DNA from: JAAURB01 sp049649525
GTDB lineage: Bacteria > Cyanobacteriota > Cyanobacteriia > Cyanobacteriales > Microcoleaceae
Length of the DNA stretch: 64,000 nucleotides
Direction: 5' to 3'
NCBI GenBank assembly: GCA_049649525.1
Contig: JBARZE010000053.1
Span: 1-64,000 of the forward strand
The translations under genes were made by a program, and so were the position numbers. The notes beneath the pieces are model-generated. The model was not told where the DNA came from. It ran no database searches and was given only the letters and a program-made list of their open reading frames with translations. This document shows, piece by piece, positions 1-8,469 of the stretch (position 1 is the first letter of the stretch; each line of letters begins with the position of its first letter).

Positions 1-222
1 GACCATTAATAATTGGCTTTCAAACTATTATCTTTTCTAGGTTCGAGCGCTGTCGGAGCGTTGTGCGTTCCTCGAGCGCATTTACCAATATATGGGATTC
101 CCCCTTGCTTGTCAACCCTTTTTTAAATTTTTTTTTTATTACGGGGGAGCGATATTTCCAACGCCTTTGCTGGTATATGTTTGAGCGATACCTATTTATT
201 TAGGTTCGAGGGTTAGTCATTG
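1..222. other. left-edge non-coding stretch
   Basis: No open frame with a recognisable product is seen before the phosphatase gene. The stretch has a few copies of TTCGAG or TCGAGCG and an A/T-rich run near 118-140, but no convincing tRNA, hairpin-plus-T-run or repeat. The gene to the left lies outside the window. Confidence 0.5.
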
Positions 223-714
223 TCACGGGGATGAGAAATGAGTCATTTCCTCAAGTAATCCTTCACAAGCATCCATCAATAAATCTATGACGTAACTAAA
301 TCCTTCTGGCCCACCATAATAGGGATCGGGTACTTCCTTTACAGTATGATGACCACAAAAGTCACACATCAGCTTCACTTTATCTTGGTACTGATGATTG
401 CGATCCAAGTAACAGATCTGCTCATAATTATCCTGATCCATTGCTAAGATCAAATCAAACCGTTCAAAATCCTCAATAATAAATTGACGAGCTTTTCCTG
501 TCATGGAAATTCCTCGCTGCCGAGCCGCTTCAGTCATACGACGGTCAGGAGGGCTACCAATGTGATAACTTGACGTTCCAGCCGAGTCACAGAAAATCTG
601 CTCCTCTAGACCTGCTTGGGTAATCAAATGATTCATAATATTCTCGGCTGAAGGAGAACGGCAAATGTTGCCAAGACATACAAATAAAAGCTGCTTAGGA
701 TCACTCGGAGGCAT
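223..714 (-). CDS. low-molecular-weight protein-tyrosine phosphatase
   Basis: This cytoplasmic phosphatase should hydrolyse phosphotyrosine or related phosphoesters on proteins. The signature P-loop CLGNICRS is at residues 13-20, giving nucleophile Cys13 and phosphate-binding Arg19. The general-acid Asp is supplied by the DPYYGG motif near residue 130. At 163 aa the length is normal for the family. In bacteria these enzymes often oppose tyrosine kinases that control exopolysaccharide export, but no such kinase is in the window. It lies downstream of ybaB, murB and murC on the same strand, about 150 bases from ybaB. Family assignment is firm; the physiological substrate is unknown. Confidence 0.93.
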   Translation of the reverse strand: MPPSDPKQLLFVCLGNICRSPSAENIMNHLITQAGLEEQIFCDSAGTSSYHIGSPPDRRMTEAARQRGISMTGKARQFIIEDFERFDLILAMDQDNYEQICYLDRNHQYQDKVKLMCDFCGHHTVKEVPDPYYGGPEGFSYVIDLLMDACEGLLEEMTHFSSP

Positions 715-864
715 TATTGATTCCCAATAATTATTTCAGTGATTAATTTTAATTTGAAACGGACTCGATTACTTAAAACGAACATAGGAGCAAAGAGCAG
801 CCATAACATGCAATCTCTTTACTCCCTAAAATAATTCGTTGAGAGCTATCTCAGCTTGACTCAC

Positions 865-1215
865 TTACATTCCCGGCAAATTTAATCCCCCAGTCAGCTC
901 TTCCATCCGTTGTCTCATTGTTGCGGTTGAGTTACTGTAGGCTTCTTGCATCGCTGTGAGCACTAGCTCAGATACAACATCTGCTTCCTCTCCTAAGACA
1001 TCTGGGGAAATTTCAACTCGGCGCGGTTCTTGGTTACCACTGAGATAAACTTTGACTAAACCACCGCCTGCTTCACCAGGAACTTCTAGCTCATCAAGTT
1101 CTTCTTGTAGTTTTTTGGCTCCTTCTTGAACTTCCTGAGCTTTCTTGAAAGCATCTGCAAGTTCCTTCATTTTGCCCAAGCCGAATCCAAATCCTCCTTG
1201 TCCTTTACCTGTCAT
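865..1215 (-). CDS. ybaB: YbaB/EbfC family nucleoid-associated protein
   Basis: This is a small DNA-binding protein of the YbaB/EbfC family, whose dimers bind DNA through helical tips. The protein opens with a Gly-rich stretch (MTGKGQGGFGFGLG), followed by a charged helix (KMKELADAFKKAQEVQEG), a short beta region and a C-terminal helix ending GGLNLPGM. I chose the ATG at 1215 because the Gly-rich N-terminus fits the family. An in-frame ATG at 1233 would add six residues. It is on the same strand as murB and murC, with about 340 bases of non-coding DNA upstream, so it probably has its own promoter. Family is clear, exact role is not. Confidence 0.9.
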   Translation of the reverse strand: MTGKGQGGFGFGLGKMKELADAFKKAQEVQEGAKKLQEELDELEVPGEAGGGLVKVYLSGNQEPRRVEISPDVLGEEADVVSELVLTAMQEAYSNSTATMRQRMEELTGGLNLPGM

Positions 1216-1557
1216 AATTTTGACTTCATCCAATTTTCAAGCGTTTTACACGAGATCTTCCCGATTCCACCTCATCCTATCAGATTCAGTTTCATAGAAG
1301 AGCAACGGTCAAATCAAGATTGAAAGGCTCTATACCAGCGCGGGAGATTTCAGAGATACATTATAGCGGCTCTATACCCTTGATTTTTTTTCTCTATAAC
1401 TAAACAATTAGCAATTGAACCCGTTATCAATCTCAGTAGTCTAACTCCTCATACTCAGGTTAGAGTTTATTAGCAGGCACGAGTCAACAGAGGTTAACTT
1501 GTTCCCTAACTTTTTAGGAATCTGGTGCAAAGTTTGTGATTAAACGATGGGGATGAA
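1216..1557. other. non-coding stretch between ybaB and murB
   Basis: No gene is recognised. An 11-base direct repeat GGCTCTATACC occurs at 1326-1336 and 1368-1378. The stretch probably carries the ybaB promoter on the minus strand, but I could not assign -10 and -35 boxes. Confidence 0.4.
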
Positions 1558-2511
1558 TTAAAACTCTCCCAAAAGCTTCACCTCTGGTTTGAGCCAAACA
1601 GACCAATGAGTTTTCACCTGTTCCTGAACGTGACTAATCAGTTGGAAAACGTCTTGAGCACTTGCACCTCCATTATTAACAATAAAATTAGCATGGCGTT
1701 CGGCGACCTGAGCTGCCCCTATTTGATAACCTTTTAAACCAATTTGTTCAATTAACCAGCCGGCTGCTTGAGGCGTAGGATTTCGGAACACACTACCACA
1801 ACTGGGTAAGTGATAGGGCTGTGTATTACGACGACGCTTAAGCTGTTGAGTGGTCTCAGCTAAAACTTTTGCCGCCTCAGCTCCAGGTTGAAGCTGAAAC
1901 GTTGCCTTAGTCACTAAACCATTGCTCTGTTGTAAATTAGAACTGCGGTAGCTGTAACCTAAATCTGCCGGAGTCAAGACATTCATTTGACCCTCTTTAG
2001 ACAGTACATCAGCCTCAACCAACAGATCAGCCACACAAGAGCCATGCGCTCCGGCATTCATCGCTATAGCTCCCCCAACTGTACCCGGAATTCCAACAGC
2101 CCACTCTAAACCTTGCCAACCTAAACGAGCTGCTTTCCAGGCTAGACGAGGTAAAGCTTCCCCAGCCGCCGCTGTTATTCGCCCGGTTTTCAGGTCAAAA
2201 TTAGTTTGTCGTAAATATCTTGTACCAATCACAAGTCCAGGCAAGCCACAATCACTAATTAATAAATTAGAACCTCCTCCAATCAAGGTAATGGGTAAAG
2301 ACTCAGCCTCAGCCCATTCTAGAGCGGCGACTAACTGTTGTGAGCTACGAGGGGCAACAAACCATTCTGCTGCACCACCAACTCGATAGGAAGTGAACGG
2401 AGCCAGGGGAACTTGTGAGCGAATAACACAGTCAGTTCCAAGTAATGTAATACTCCCTTCCGGCTGCCAGTTTGCTTGACTCGCAGAGCCGATTGACACA
2501 GTCATAACCAT
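1558..2511 (-). CDS. murB: UDP-N-acetylenolpyruvoylglucosamine reductase
   Basis: MurB reduces UDP-GlcNAc-enolpyruvate to UDP-MurNAc with NADPH and FAD in the cytoplasmic stage of peptidoglycan synthesis. The FAD-binding PCMH-type domain contains TSYRVGGAAEWF near residue 40, the GGGSNLLI motif near residue 78 and GIPGTVGGAIAMNAGAHG near residue 140. The C-terminal MurB domain contains the catalytic-Ser region SCGSVFRNP and ends with a Glu-containing EVKLLGEF tail. At 317 aa it is of type I length. Two ATGs are possible, at 2511 and 2505, and neither has a clear ribosome-binding site. It follows murC by about 140 bases on the same strand and catalyses the step before it. Confidence 0.96.
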   Translation of the reverse strand: MVMTVSIGSASQANWQPEGSITLLGTDCVIRSQVPLAPFTSYRVGGAAEWFVAPRSSQQLVAALEWAEAESLPITLIGGGSNLLISDCGLPGLVIGTRYLRQTNFDLKTGRITAAAGEALPRLAWKAARLGWQGLEWAVGIPGTVGGAIAMNAGAHGSCVADLLVEADVLSKEGQMNVLTPADLGYSYRSSNLQQSNGLVTKATFQLQPGAEAAKVLAETTQQLKRRRNTQPYHLPSCGSVFRNPTPQAAGWLIEQIGLKGYQIGAAQVAERHANFIVNNGGASAQDVFQLISHVQEQVKTHWSVWLKPEVKLLGEF

Positions 2512-2650
2512 AGTAAATTTTTTAATAATGATGAAGTCAACAGTAAATCAGGCTGGCGTGAGAGAACTAGGGTTCCTCAGAAGTACGATATTTTGCTCAG
2601 GTCCGATAAAAAATCACACAAAGTGTCTCGATCTTTAGTGAAAGATTACT

Positions 2651-4156
2651 TTAGTGTTTTCCAACAGGTTGATTGTCCTTGGTGGTCGATTCTTGTCGCC
2701 TTTTGAGTGATGCTATTATTTGCGGGATAATTTGATTCAGATTGCCTGCACCTAGGAAAATTGCTAAGTCTCCGGGTTGCAAACATTCCGTTAATTGCTG
2801 TTGAACATCAGCTAAGCTGTGCTGATAACAGACATTGGGATGATAGCCAGCGATCGCATCTACAACCTGTTGTCCAGCAATTCCTACCGTATTGGGCTCT
2901 CCGGCTGCATAAATATCTGTCACAACAACCCAGTCTGCATCATTGAAACACTGAGCGAATTCCTGTAGAAAGGTTTGAGTTCTGCTATAGCGATGGGGTT
3001 GAAACACCGCAACAATTCGTTTATGGATAGACTCCCTTTGGATTGGACTTGAAGGATGCAGGTGTAAACGAGCGGCTGTGAGGGTGGCTTGAATTTCACT
3101 CGGATGATGAGCGTAGTCATCGACAAAAGCAATGCCGTTGTACTCTCCTCTATGCTCAAACCGTCGCTTTGCCCCTTCAAAGCGCTCTAAAGCTTTGGCA
3201 ATTGTTTCAAACTCTAATCCCAATAGACGGCCCACCGCAACGGCTGCTAAGGCATTACTGAGGTTATGAAAACCGAGTAGTTTTAACTGCAATGAACCCA
3301 GTAAATGGCCTCGTTCCCAAACCTGAGCAGAAGAACCCTGACTATCGTAAGTCACCTGACGGACTGTATAATCAGCTTCTGTTTCTGGGTGCAGACTGTA
3401 ACTCACCTGGGGTTGAATATGGTCTCGAACCGTTTCACAATCAATACAACCCACTACCGTTTTACAATGGCTTTGAAAAACTTGGAATGTATTGATTACC
3501 TGATGGAGACTCTCATAATGATCGGGGTGATCGAGTTCAATATTAGTAATCACACCAATTTGAGCGGAGAGTTTTACCAATGACCCGTCGGACTCATCTG
3601 CTTCAGCCACAAGATAAGGACTTTGTCCAACTCGGGCGTTTCCTTCCCAAGCTTTCACTTCCCCTCCGACTAGCACAGTTGGATCGAGTCCACCTTCTAA
3701 CAAAACGTAGGAAATCAGGCTACTGGTGGTTGTTTTACCATGAGTCCCAGCCACTGCAACACTTTTGTATTCTTGGATCAAAGCAGCTAATAAGTCTGAT
3801 CGATGAAAAATAGGGCAACCCAGTTGTAAGGCTGCCCGATACTCAGCATTTTCTGGATGAATAGCGGTCGAACAGACAATTTGCGGAAGCAATGGCACTT
3901 CTTTTGTGCGGCTTGCCTCAACGTCAGAGGATGAAGCTGCTTCGGAATTAAAAATTTCTAAGTTGCTGGCAACTTGACCTAAAAAGACATGAACACCCAG
4001 CTCTTGTAGACGCTGAGTAATATGACTCGATTTTAAATCGGAGCCATAAACTGGCAAATTTCGCTTTGCCAGAATGTAAGCAAGGGCTGACATTCCGATC
4101 CCACCTATACCGATGAAGTGGAAGGGTCTGCCGTTAAGATTGATAGAGTCGGGCAT
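2651..4156 (-). CDS. murC: UDP-N-acetylmuramate--L-alanine ligase
   Basis: MurC adds L-alanine to UDP-MurNAc using ATP, starting the peptidoglycan stem peptide. The N-terminal Rossmann domain has GIGGIGMSALA near residue 16. The central ATPase domain has the P-loop AGTHGKTTTSSL, and the substrate region has EADESDGS and the DDYAHHPSEI motif typical of MurC. I place the start at the ATG at 4156 because AAGGAG lies just upstream (about 4164-4169 on the minus strand). An upstream in-frame ATG at 4183 lacks this. The product is then about 501 aa. It is divergent from gap2 and upstream of murB on the same strand. Confidence 0.96.
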   Translation of the reverse strand: MPDSINLNGRPFHFIGIGGIGMSALAYILAKRNLPVYGSDLKSSHITQRLQELGVHVFLGQVASNLEIFNSEAASSSDVEASRTKEVPLLPQIVCSTAIHPENAEYRAALQLGCPIFHRSDLLAALIQEYKSVAVAGTHGKTTTSSLISYVLLEGGLDPTVLVGGEVKAWEGNARVGQSPYLVAEADESDGSLVKLSAQIGVITNIELDHPDHYESLHQVINTFQVFQSHCKTVVGCIDCETVRDHIQPQVSYSLHPETEADYTVRQVTYDSQGSSAQVWERGHLLGSLQLKLLGFHNLSNALAAVAVGRLLGLEFETIAKALERFEGAKRRFEHRGEYNGIAFVDDYAHHPSEIQATLTAARLHLHPSSPIQRESIHKRIVAVFQPHRYSRTQTFLQEFAQCFNDADWVVVTDIYAAGEPNTVGIAGQQVVDAIAGYHPNVCYQHSLADVQQQLTECLQPGDLAIFLGAGNLNQIIPQIIASLKRRQESTTKDNQPVGKH

Positions 4157-4551
4157 CAAATCACTCCTTATCACACCACACAAGAGCCAATAACAGGCGA
4201 TATCATATCAAGAATTGCCGTTCCCCGATAGGTTTTGGTCAACATTTCTCAAAATGTATTCTAAGGGATTTTCCCCTAATAGAACATTGTTACCTGTAGT
4301 AGTTGTATACTATATCCTTGCTTCAGAGGGAAATGACCGGAAGAACTTTTGAAGAAAAAACAGCCTATGATATCCCTCTATTCACGCTTCAATCTCCCTG
4401 AGCATAGGGTGGGGATCGCAGCAATTATACAAGTTTAATGAGCTCAACGTAAGAACTTGTCAGCCTTTGCTGTATGATTGGGGTCAATAGAAACTTATGC
4501 TTAAGAAGGCTTGCGCCTCAGTTGGGCGATATTATTGTTAGGAGGAACATA
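4157..4551. other. divergent intergenic region between murC and gap2
   Basis: This stretch should carry the promoters and leaders of murC (minus) and gap2 (plus). A TATACT-like -10 box is present near 4306-4311, but no -35 box sits at the right spacing. No riboswitch-like or terminator structure was recognised. Confidence 0.4.
4541..4546 (+). promoter_or_regulatory. ribosome-binding site deciding the gap2 start
   Basis: GGAGGA at 4541-4546 lies five bases upstream of the GTG at 4552. It favours that GTG over the in-frame ATG at 4474, which would add 26 residues unlike any known GAPDH N-terminus. Confidence 0.8.
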
Positions 4552-5568
4552 GTGGTTAAAGTCGCAATCAACGGTTTTGGACGAATTGGGCGCAACTTTA
4601 TGCGCTGTTGGCTGACTCGGGAAAATAGCAATCTGGATGTGATTGCAATTAATGATACTTCAGACCCGAGAACTAATGCTCATCTGCTGAAGTATGACAC
4701 GATGCTGGGAACCCTCAAAGGAGTAGACATCAGCGCTGATGAAAATTCCTTGACTGTTAATGGGAAAACCATCAAATGTGTCTCAGATCGTAATCCCCTA
4801 AATTTACCTTGGAAAGAATGGGGAATTGATTTAATTATTGAATCAACTGGTGTGTTTGTTACTGAAGAAGGGGCATCTAAGCATATCACTGCTGGTGCTC
4901 AAAAAGTAGTGATTACAGCACCCGGAAAAGGCGGCAAGATTGGTACTTTCGTTATGGGTGTCAATGATAGTGACTACAAACACGAAGATTTCAACGTCGT
5001 CAGTAATGCCAGTTGTACCACCAACTGTCTGGCACCCTTCGCTAAAGTAATAAACGATAAATTCGGCATTATTAAAGGGGCAATGACAACGACTCACAGT
5101 TACACAGGGGATCAGCGTCTGCTGGATGCGAGTCACCGAGATGTACGACGGGCTCGGGCTGCGGCGATGAATATTGTCCCGACTTCGACAGGTGCAGCTA
5201 AAGCAGTCGCACTGGTTATTCCAGAGCTCAAAGGCAAACTCAATGGGATCGCTATGCGGGTGCCAACACCTAATGTTTCTGTGGTAGATTTAGTCGCTCA
5301 AGTTGAGAAAAAGACTTTTGTTGAAGAAATCAACCAAGCTTTACAAGAAGCAGCCGAAGGTCCCATGAAAGGTATCCTGGAGTACTGCGATTTACCGTTG
5401 GTATCCTCTGATTATCGAGGACATGATGCCTCTTCCATCGTCGATGCTAGTTTGACTATGGTTATGGATGGCGATTTGATTAAGGTTGTTGCTTGGTATG
5501 ACAACGAATGGGGTTACAGTCAACGAGTAGTTGACTTAGCTGAATTAGTGGCTGCAAAGTGGCAATAA
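4552..5568 (+). CDS. gap2: glyceraldehyde-3-phosphate dehydrogenase, Gap2/GapB type
   Basis: This enzyme interconverts 1,3-bisphosphoglycerate and glyceraldehyde-3-phosphate. Cyanobacterial Gap2 acts mainly in the Calvin cycle and gluconeogenesis with NADPH or NADH. The N-terminal cofactor motif is VAINGFGRIGRN and the active-site motif is SNASCTTNCLAP, with catalytic Cys155. The C-terminus contains WYDNEWGYSQRVVDLAELV. With the GTG start the protein is 338 aa, normal for the family. Gap2 rather than catabolic Gap1 is inferred from overall similarity to photosynthetic-type GAPDHs. It is a single-gene unit, divergent from murC and convergent with thiL. Confidence 0.95.
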   Translation: MVKVAINGFGRIGRNFMRCWLTRENSNLDVIAINDTSDPRTNAHLLKYDTMLGTLKGVDISADENSLTVNGKTIKCVSDRNPLNLPWKEWGIDLIIESTGVFVTEEGASKHITAGAQKVVITAPGKGGKIGTFVMGVNDSDYKHEDFNVVSNASCTTNCLAPFAKVINDKFGIIKGAMTTTHSYTGDQRLLDASHRDVRRARAAAMNIVPTSTGAAKAVALVIPELKGKLNGIAMRVPTPNVSVVDLVAQVEKKTFVEEINQALQEAAEGPMKGILEYCDLPLVSSDYRGHDASSIVDASLTMVMDGDLIKVVAWYDNEWGYSQRVVDLAELVAAKWQ

Positions 5569-5679
5569 TTCACAGAGATCGTCAGATCTAAGGGAAAGGG
5601 GCAGAATATGAGCGGTTATAAGTCATTCTCCATTTGTACTTCTAACACTTTGAGCATTTCTGCCTTCTCTCCCATTGGC

Positions 5680-6684
5680 TTAAAAATGCTGAAATCCTTG
5701 TTCTAAACTCAGAGATTGTTGAAATTGAGGATTGTTTTCATCAATTAACAATACTGAAGTTTCAGCGGTTATTTGTCCGACAGTAAAAGCATGATTGAAT
5801 TGCTTCAACAGGGTTTTTGTTAGAGCAGGCGGTATACACAACACTAATTCAAAGTCTTCACCCCCGTACAACGCCCAGTTTAAAGCAGATTCGAGTGAAA
5901 CGAAATTTTGCAGTGCTTGGGAAATTGGCATGTGTTGCCGTATGAGTCTCGCCCCCACTTGGCTAGCACGACAAATTTGTAAAATAGCATCTGCTAGTCC
6001 ATCGCTACTATCCATTGCCGCGATCGCTACATTTGGATAATCTATGAATAATTCTTCTAATACTTCAATCACATCTAAACGCGGTTGAGGTCGTTGATGA
6101 GCTTGAATTAATGATAATTTCTCATTCTCACAGAGTCGATCACCTCGCTCCGGATGCAATAATAATTCTAATCCACCCCGAGAATCTCCATGCACCCCAG
6201 TGACAATAATATCGTATCCGGGTTGAGCTGTAGAACGTTTCAGGGCACGAGTGGGATATACTTGTCCTAATGCGGTGATCGTCAGCGATCGCAATGGGGC
6301 GCGACAAATATCTCCGCCAACAATAGGAATATTATAGGGTTGTAAACAATTCATCATTCCTTGATAAAGTTGTTCTACCCATGCCACAGGAGTGTCCCCC
6401 GTTACTCCTAATGCTACCAGAATTCCCAACCCAGAAGCGCCCATCGCTGCTAAATCTGATAAATTGGCTGCAACTCCTCGCCAGCCTACATCTTGGGCCG
6501 AAGTGGTGCGATCGCTAAAATGTACCCCATCAACCAACATATCTGTCGTGACCACAAGGGACTGATGAGGATCTGGGGTGAGTATCGCTGCGTCATCCCC
6601 AATTATTTCTGGGGGGCAAAAACCCTGCACCATTTTCAGCAGTCCTTGTTCCCCCACATCTTTAACAGTTAAATTAGGTGTCAT
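5680..6684 (-). CDS. thiL: thiamine-monophosphate kinase
   Basis: ThiL phosphorylates thiamine monophosphate with ATP to the active cofactor thiamine diphosphate. The family is AIRS/PurM-like. The N-terminal IGDDAAIL near residue 28 is the metal- and ATP-binding signature, followed by TTDMLVDGVHF, GWRGVAANLSDLAAMGA and VGGDICRA. The C-terminal half has MDSSDGLADA and YGGEDFELV. At 334 aa the length is typical. The gene is convergent with gap2 and lies 87 bases downstream of the radical SAM gene on the same strand. No thiamine riboswitch was recognised. Confidence 0.95.
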   Translation of the reverse strand: MTPNLTVKDVGEQGLLKMVQGFCPPEIIGDDAAILTPDPHQSLVVTTDMLVDGVHFSDRTTSAQDVGWRGVAANLSDLAAMGASGLGILVALGVTGDTPVAWVEQLYQGMMNCLQPYNIPIVGGDICRAPLRSLTITALGQVYPTRALKRSTAQPGYDIIVTGVHGDSRGGLELLLHPERGDRLCENEKLSLIQAHQRPQPRLDVIEVLEELFIDYPNVAIAAMDSSDGLADAILQICRASQVGARLIRQHMPISQALQNFVSLESALNWALYGGEDFELVLCIPPALTKTLLKQFNHAFTVGQITAETSVLLIDENNPQFQQSLSLEQGFQHF

Positions 6685-6771
6685 ATTTCAGTAGAAGGGT
6701 AAGACCCCATAACCGACAAGAGACGCTCCGTAGAACGCCTCTATCTGCCTTTCTATCCCCCAATTAGAGGT

Positions 6772-8340
6772 TTAATGTACAGCCAGCTTAGCAGGGGGTT
6801 CAGTAGGTTCTGAGTGCTCTAAATAAGCCGCTAACTGATCGCTAATTTGATCGCGAACAATTTGACGGTATTCTACAAAATGCTCGAAGTGAGCACAAAC
6901 TGTCATAAAAGACGAAAACAGACGCGGTTTGTTACGGAGCATAAAGAATAGATAATTCCAAAATTTCCCGCGAGTCTCACGTAACACACCCTGTCGCCAC
7001 AATACGATAAACAATGCCCTGACCCTGACCCAATGAAACTCTTTTTTCCCAAAGTGTTTCGGCTCACCTAACTTCTGGAAATAGCGGAAAGTTCGATCCA
7101 AATAAGTATTGGGATCATACAGTTGCCAAAATCCGTCGATATATTCTTTGGTAATCTGTTCCAGAGGCCGAGTCGGAACAAAATTCATTAAAGTTGTTTG
7201 ATTAATATTAGCATCGCTATTCATCAGGCGATTTTCCTTCTCCAAACGATGCCAAAGTGCTGTATTAGGCAACGCTTGCAACATACTGAATAGGGCTGTA
7301 GGAATAGCAGTCTGTTCGACAAACTCGACAATGCGCTCGCCTGCACCGGGTTTTTCGTTATCAAATCCCATAATAAAGCCCGCCATTACCCGCAGTCCTT
7401 TTTCAGTAATTTTATCCACTAAATCAGTCAGAGAATCTCGGGTATTTTGAAACTTCTTAGTCTGAATTAAGCTCGCCTCATCTGGAGTTTCTAATCCTAA
7501 AAAGACCACTGTAAAATTACAGTCCACCATCAAATCCATCAACTCTGGATCTTGGGCTAAATCAACAGAAGCTTCTGTTGTAAAGTTGAAAGGATAGTCT
7601 TTTTCTGCCATCCATTCTTTCAGTTCATTCAGCAATAACTTAACGTTCCGTTTATTGCCAATAAAATTATCATCAACTAGGAATAAAGGATCTCGCCATC
7701 CTAGTTCATAAAGACACTCTAATTCTTGGATTAATTGTGAAGGCGTTTTAGTCCGAGGCTTACGACCATAAAGTACAATAATATCGCAGAATTCACATTG
7801 AAAAGGACATCCACGGGAAAACTGAATTGACATACTATCATAAACATTCAGTTGAAGTAAATCATAGCGAGGAATGGGTGTTGTGGTGACATCCGGTTTT
7901 ACCCCATCTGAGCGAAAAATTCCTGATTTTTCTCCCTTTTCTAAAGCAGAAACGAATAAAGGCAAAGTAATTTCGCCCTCATCTAAGACCAAATAATCTA
8001 CTCCCATTGCTTCGACTTCTTCTGGGGATGTCGTGGGATAAGGACCGCCTACAGCAACAGATTTTCCTCGTCTTTTCGCCTCTTGAACTTGAGCGAGAAA
8101 ATCAGGTTTTTGAACAATCATGGCAGAGATAATCACCAATTCTGCCCAGTCCCATTCGGCCTCAGTAATTTCACTAACATTTCGATCTACGAGCTTAAAT
8201 TCCCATGTTTGAGGTAAAATCGCGGCAACTGTAATCAATCCTAAAGGCGGCATTAAAGCTTTACGACCCACCAAAGCAATTACTTTTTCAAAAGACCAAA
8301 AACTTTGGGGAAAAACTGGATAAATTAATAAAACTCGCAT
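6772..8340 (-). CDS. B12-binding radical SAM protein (DUF4070 type)
   Basis: Cobalamin-dependent radical SAM enzymes use a 4Fe-4S cluster and S-adenosylmethionine for radical chemistry, often methylation. Residues 1-150 form a B12-binding-like domain (LLIYPVFPQSFW, a Gly-rich VAVGGPYPTT). The radical SAM core begins near residue 185 with the cluster motif CPFQCEFC. The C-terminal third resembles the DUF4070 extension seen in many cyanobacterial members (FVPTRPLEQI, then a basic helical end). The usual B12-ligating DxHxxG motif is not obvious, so cobalamin use is uncertain. It lies 129 bases downstream of the oxoamine synthase gene on the same strand, so it may act on that pathway's product. 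The substrate is unknown. Confidence 0.88.
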   Translation of the reverse strand: MRVLLIYPVFPQSFWSFEKVIALVGRKALMPPLGLITVAAILPQTWEFKLVDRNVSEITEAEWDWAELVIISAMIVQKPDFLAQVQEAKRRGKSVAVGGPYPTTSPEEVEAMGVDYLVLDEGEITLPLFVSALEKGEKSGIFRSDGVKPDVTTTPIPRYDLLQLNVYDSMSIQFSRGCPFQCEFCDIIVLYGRKPRTKTPSQLIQELECLYELGWRDPLFLVDDNFIGNKRNVKLLLNELKEWMAEKDYPFNFTTEASVDLAQDPELMDLMVDCNFTVVFLGLETPDEASLIQTKKFQNTRDSLTDLVDKITEKGLRVMAGFIMGFDNEKPGAGERIVEFVEQTAIPTALFSMLQALPNTALWHRLEKENRLMNSDANINQTTLMNFVPTRPLEQITKEYIDGFWQLYDPNTYLDRTFRYFQKLGEPKHFGKKEFHWVRVRALFIVLWRQGVLRETRGKFWNYLFFMLRNKPRLFSSFMTVCAHFEHFVEYRQIVRDQISDQLAAYLEHSEPTEPPAKLAVH

Positions 8341-8469
8341 AGATTTTTAATTGAATGTTGTGTATTTTTTGCTATTCGTCATTGATCTGCTATTAAACTT
8401 GTTCGCCTCTCGAGAATTATGATAAATTTCGATTAACTCGCCTCACGACCAATGACAAATAACCTATGA

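Noticed and set aside
4285..4312. possible NtcA site or promoter upstream of gap2
   Set aside because: GTA and TAC triplets are not eight bases apart and no -35 box fits the TATACT-like box.
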